NCBI GenBank assembly: GCA_002329545.1
Contig: DCTJ01000014.1
Location: 1,929-10,852 of the forward strand
Source of the DNA: Candidatus Omnitrophica bacterium UBA1443
GTDB lineage: Bacteria; Omnitrophota; Omnitrophia; Omnitrophales; Aquincolibacteriaceae
Length of the DNA: 8,924 nt
Direction: 5' to 3'
Positions 5,942-8,924 of the stretch are shown piece by piece (the first letter of the stretch is position 1; the number at the start of each line of letters is the position of its first letter). The position numbers and the translations under genes were made by a program. Below the pieces are notes generated by a model. The model made no database searches, was not told the origin of the DNA, and saw only the letters and a list, made by a program, of their open reading frames with translations.

Positions 5942-8924
5942 ATGAGTTTGCCCGAATTTTCGATCAAGAAAAAAGTTACGGTCTACATGGTGACGGCCGC
6001 GTTTATCCTGCTCGGCGTCCTCGCTTTTCAAAGACTTCCCCAGGAACTTTTCCCTCCCATTACGTTCCCCCAGGTCACGATTGTCACGGACTATTCCAAC
6101 GCGGCGCCGGAAGAAATCGAGACTCTCATTACGCGCGTGATCGAGGAGTCCATCGGGTCAGTAGCGGGGCTAAAACGGATTGAATCAAGTTCGCGCGAAG
6201 GCCGGAGCACCATTATCGCCTCTTTCAACTGGGGACAGGACATTGATTTTGCGGCGCTTGCCATCCGTGAAAAGGTCGATTTGATCAAGGAGCGTTTGCC
6301 GAAGGAATCGGATGACCCCGTTGTCCTCAAATTTGATCCTCTTTCGCGGCCAATCCTGATTTTATCGGTGACCGGCACCAATATCCCTCCGGTACGGCTG
6401 AAATTTCTTGCGGAAAAAATCCTGAAGGATCGACTTGAAAAAGTTGAAGGGGTCGCCTCCGTCACGATTTCCGGCGGCGTGAATCGCGAAATTCTGGTTG
6501 AGATCGACATGCCGCGTTTGCAGGCCAATCATCTGTCCCTGCTTGAGGTGGTGGATTCTCTTGATGAAGCGAATATTTCCTATCCCGCGGGAAGTATTAA
6601 AAAGGGTCTTTATGAATATCTGATTCGCACGGTCGGGGATTTTCGCTCGGTCGCTGAGATTCATCACGCGGTGGTTGGAGTTGACAATGTCGAGAAGGCC
6701 CGGCGTGAAGAGGCCAGTTTTATCGAGCGGGATTACTCCGAAGGTCCCCGAAGAACGATTGATCGTTCGCGCGAGGAAGTGGAGCAGAAAATGCTTGAAA
6801 AACGTCTGGTGCTCGTCAAAGACATCGGAAACGCGATCGATGGCTTGGCCGAAAAAACCAGTATCTCCCGCTATAACGACTCGGAAAATATTTCCATTTC
6901 CATCCAGAAACAATCGAACGCCAACACTATCCAGGTGGTGGACCGTTTGAGGCGGGAGCTTGGCGCGCTCCGCGAGGATATCGAGTCGCGAGGGGTCCAG
7001 AGCAAGATTATTTATGACCATTCCGTGTTTATTCGTCAGACGCTGGAAAATCTCGTTCACGAAGCGGTGATGGGCGGATTGCTGGCCCTGGCCACGCTCT
7101 GGATCTTTCTGAGAGCTTTATCGGTCTCTTTCCTCGTGATTATTTCCATCCCGCTCAGTATGCTCGGCGTCTTTTTTATGATGGCGATGGGGAATATCAC
7201 GGTCAACATTATGTCGCTTGGCGGTCTTGCCATTTCGATCGGGATGGTGATCGATACGAGCATTGTGGTTCTTGAAAACATATTCCGGCGCCGCCAGCTT
7301 GGAGACTTGCCCGAAAAGGGAGCCGTGGAAGCCACCAACGAGGTGACCTGGCCGGTTGTTTCTTCCAACCTGTCGACCATTGCCGTTTTTTTTCCGCTCA
7401 TTGTATTTGTCCCCGGAGTGGCAGGACAAATCTTCAAGGACCTTTCGTGGGCAATTATTTTTTCACAAATTTTTTCAACTTTTATCCCACTTACCCTTGT
7501 GGCGATGCTTTCGACCTATATCAATGTACCTCAAAAAGATTATCGCCCGTTCAGCCTTACCGGTTCCCTGGATCGGTATATTCTCGGTCTTCCCACGGAA
7601 AAGGAACAAAACCGGCTCATGGGGACGATCCTCCTTTCGGTCATTGTGTTGCTACTGCTGTCGATTTTTTTGGTTGTTCCCACCATTGATCGCGAGGTGC
7701 TCCCGAAGCTGGATCAGGGGCAGTTTTCGGTGAAAGTGGATATGCCGCTTGGAACGCGCCTGGACGTGACGGACCAAGTTTGCCGAACTCTTGAAAAAAA
7801 GATCCGGACCATTCCGGAGGTGGAGGATATCTCGACCTCGATCGGCAGTGAAAAAACAGGACGGGGCGAAATCAAAATTGAGACACTCCGTCCTTCACAA
7901 GCGCTTATCTTTGTCAGTTTGAAAAAAGATCGGAAGCGATCTTCTTCTCAAGTGGTATCGGAGCTTTCCGATATGACCAAGGCTCTTGATCTGGCGGCGC
8001 AGGGCGCCAAGATTGAATTTATGCTTCAGGAAAGTGAGTTTGCGGTTGTGGGTACGGGAAGCAAGCCTATCTTGGTCGAGGTGAAAGGGTACGATTTTTC
8101 CACCATGGAAAAATTGGTCCATCGCCTCAAGGGAAAACTCTCGACGATTCCGGGAGTGATGAATGTTCAGGATGACATTGGTAAAAAATCGCCGGAGACC
8201 AAATTGGAAATTAATAAAAAACGCGCGGCCCTTTACGGAATTTCCGCCCTGGATATCTCTTTGACCGCGAAGGCGGCCATTGAGGGTGTTGTCGCGACCC
8301 AATATCGGGAAGGGGGCCGTGAGGTGGACGTACGAGTGCGTCTGAATGAGGCCGATCGCTCTGACATAGACAATCTTGGTGATCTTCTCCTTTATTCCAA
8401 AATCCTTGATGTCCATGTCCCGTTGAAAGAGATTGCGCTGATTGAACGAGGTGAAGGGCCCAGTGAGATTAAACGATCGGATCAGGAGCGCACCGTGACC
8501 ATTTCAGCCGAGATCAGTAAAAACCGGAAGGACAAGGATGTGTTGGCCGCCGTCCAGAAATTACTCGCAAGTCTCCGGGTTCCTGATGACATCCCGCAAG
8601 ACTTCCAGGTTAAATTGTCCGGGAAAGCGAAGGAGATCAAGGAAAACTTCGGGGGAGTTATTTTCGCGTTTGTCCTGGCGGTCATGCTGGTTTACATGAT
8701 CATGGCGGCCCAGTTTGAGTCTTTCCTTCAACCACTTATCATTATGATTACGATTCCGCTATCTTTCGCGGGCGCGGTTCTCGCGATTAAAATTTCAGGA
8801 CACTCGTTCAACGTGATTTCGCTCCTGGGACTTGTTCTCCTAGAGGGGGTTGTCGTTAACAACGGGATCGTGCTTATGGAATATATCAATCAGCTTCGCG
8901 CTGAAGGGGTGGAAATGGTGGAAG
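5942..8924 (+). CDS. RND superfamily (HAE1/AcrB-type) efflux permease, 3' partial
   Basis: Inner-membrane proton-driven exporter subunit. Translated by hand from ATG 5942, the frame stays open for 994 codons to the window end with no frameshift. The N-terminus FSIKKKVTVYMVTAAFILLGVLAFQRLPQELFPPITFPQVTI is the classic RND TM1 and first periplasmic strand. TM2 to TM6 lie at about 376-530, with TM4 carrying GMVIDTSIVVLEN (D438, T439). TM7 is at about 560-582, followed by LPKLDQGQFSVKVDMPLGTRL and the second periplasmic loop. TM8 is at about 904-924 (GGVIFAFVLAVMLVYMIMAAQFES), TM9 at about 936-955 and TM10 at about 963-985 (LLEGVVVNNGIVLMEYINQLR). AcrB is about 1049 aa, so some 70-90 residues (TM11, TM12 and tail) lie beyond the edge. 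The start is 2 nt after the adaptor stop with only a weak ribosome site, suggesting translational coupling. D-T/N at the proton-relay positions and a charged insertion at 247-288 are unusual. The substrate is unknown. Confidence 0.94.
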   Translation, partial: MSLPEFSIKKKVTVYMVTAAFILLGVLAFQRLPQELFPPITFPQVTIVTDYSNAAPEEIETLITRVIEESIGSVAGLKRIESSSREGRSTIIASFNWGQDIDFAALAIREKVDLIKERLPKESDDPVVLKFDPLSRPILILSVTGTNIPPVRLKFLAEKILKDRLEKVEGVASVTISGGVNREILVEIDMPRLQANHLSLLEVVDSLDEANISYPAGSIKKGLYEYLIRTVGDFRSVAEIHHAVVGVDNVEKARREEASFIERDYSEGPRRTIDRSREEVEQKMLEKRLVLVKDIGNAIDGLAEKTSISRYNDSENISISIQKQSNANTIQVVDRLRRELGALREDIESRGVQSKIIYDHSVFIRQTLENLVHEAVMGGLLALATLWIFLRALSVSFLVIISIPLSMLGVFFMMAMGNITVNIMSLGGLAISIGMVIDTSIVVLENIFRRRQLGDLPEKGAVEATNEVTWPVVSSNLSTIAVFFPLIVFVPGVAGQIFKDLSWAIIFSQIFSTFIPLTLVAMLSTYINVPQKDYRPFSLTGSLDRYILGLPTEKEQNRLMGTILLSVIVLLLLSIFLVVPTIDREVLPKLDQGQFSVKVDMPLGTRLDVTDQVCRTLEKKIRTIPEVEDISTSIGSEKTGRGEIKIETLRPSQALIFVSLKKDRKRSSSQVVSELSDMTKALDLAAQGAKIEFMLQESEFAVVGTGSKPILVEVKGYDFSTMEKLVHRLKGKLSTIPGVMNVQDDIGKKSPETKLEINKKRAALYGISALDISLTAKAAIEGVVATQYREGGREVDVRVRLNEADRSDIDNLGDLLLYSKILDVHVPLKEIALIERGEGPSEIKRSDQERTVTISAEISKNRKDKDVLAAVQKLLASLRVPDDIPQDFQVKLSGKAKEIKENFGGVIFAFVLAVMLVYMIMAAQFESFLQPLIIMITIPLSFAGAVLAIKISGHSFNVISLLGLVLLEGVVVNNGIVLMEYINQLRAEGVEMVE

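Noticed and set aside
6362..7060. Antisense open frame of 232 codons opposite the permease
   Set aside because: The sense strand here encodes a continuous RND periplasmic domain, and the antisense translation shows no family features.
5942..8924. Possible frameshifted or pseudogene status of the permease
   Set aside because: A full hand translation is continuous from ATG 5942 to the window edge with the domains in correct order. It is simply unterminated within the window.

Overview
This window of about 8.9 kb is ordinary, densely coding bacterial chromosome. All five genes lie on the + strand and no RNA gene, mobile element or CRISPR array was seen. The host must have an outer membrane, because the right two thirds encode a complete-looking outer-membrane channel / periplasmic adaptor / RND permease set with a typical cleavable signal peptide on the channel. 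Base composition is balanced to slightly GC-rich by eye. Protein family features alone do not let me name a phylum. The divergent, extended pump subunits would suit an uncultured diderm lineage, but that is a guess.

Left block (1-2385). A 5'-truncated gene encodes a glycoamylase-type glycan hydrolase (PF10091 / COG5368 type, related to beta-1,2-glucanase family GH144) with a C-terminal CBM9-like carbohydrate-binding domain. Its stop overlaps the start of an XRE-type DNA-binding protein with a C-terminal cupin sensor domain. The pair is probably cotranscribed, and the regulator may respond to a sugar or other small molecule linked to the enzyme.

Junction (2386-2530). The only intergenic stretch is 145 bp. 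It holds part of a nested inverted repeat (outer arms 9 bp, perfect) whose left arm lies inside the end of the regulator gene. It also holds candidate -10 elements for the pump operon.

Right block (2531-8924). Three tightly packed genes follow: a TolC-family outer-membrane channel, an RND periplasmic adaptor (11-nt overlap with the channel gene), and an RND HAE1-type inner-membrane permease (2-nt gap). The permease is open from 5942 to the last base, 994 codons without a stop, and would be truncated by the window a little after TM10. Together they should form a tripartite proton-driven exporter spanning both membranes.

The unusual content lies in the details of the pump rather than in a new gene type. 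The permease has Asp-Thr in place of the AcrB Asp407-Asp408 pair, Asn at the Lys940 position, and an extra Glu five residues before that Asn. It also carries a charged insertion of about 42 residues where AcrB has a short loop in the TolC-docking domain. The adaptor has a cytoplasmic tail of about 77 residues and a 46-residue low-complexity insertion. The channel has an unusually long polar N-terminal extension. I see no convincing evidence of a wholly undescribed system here.
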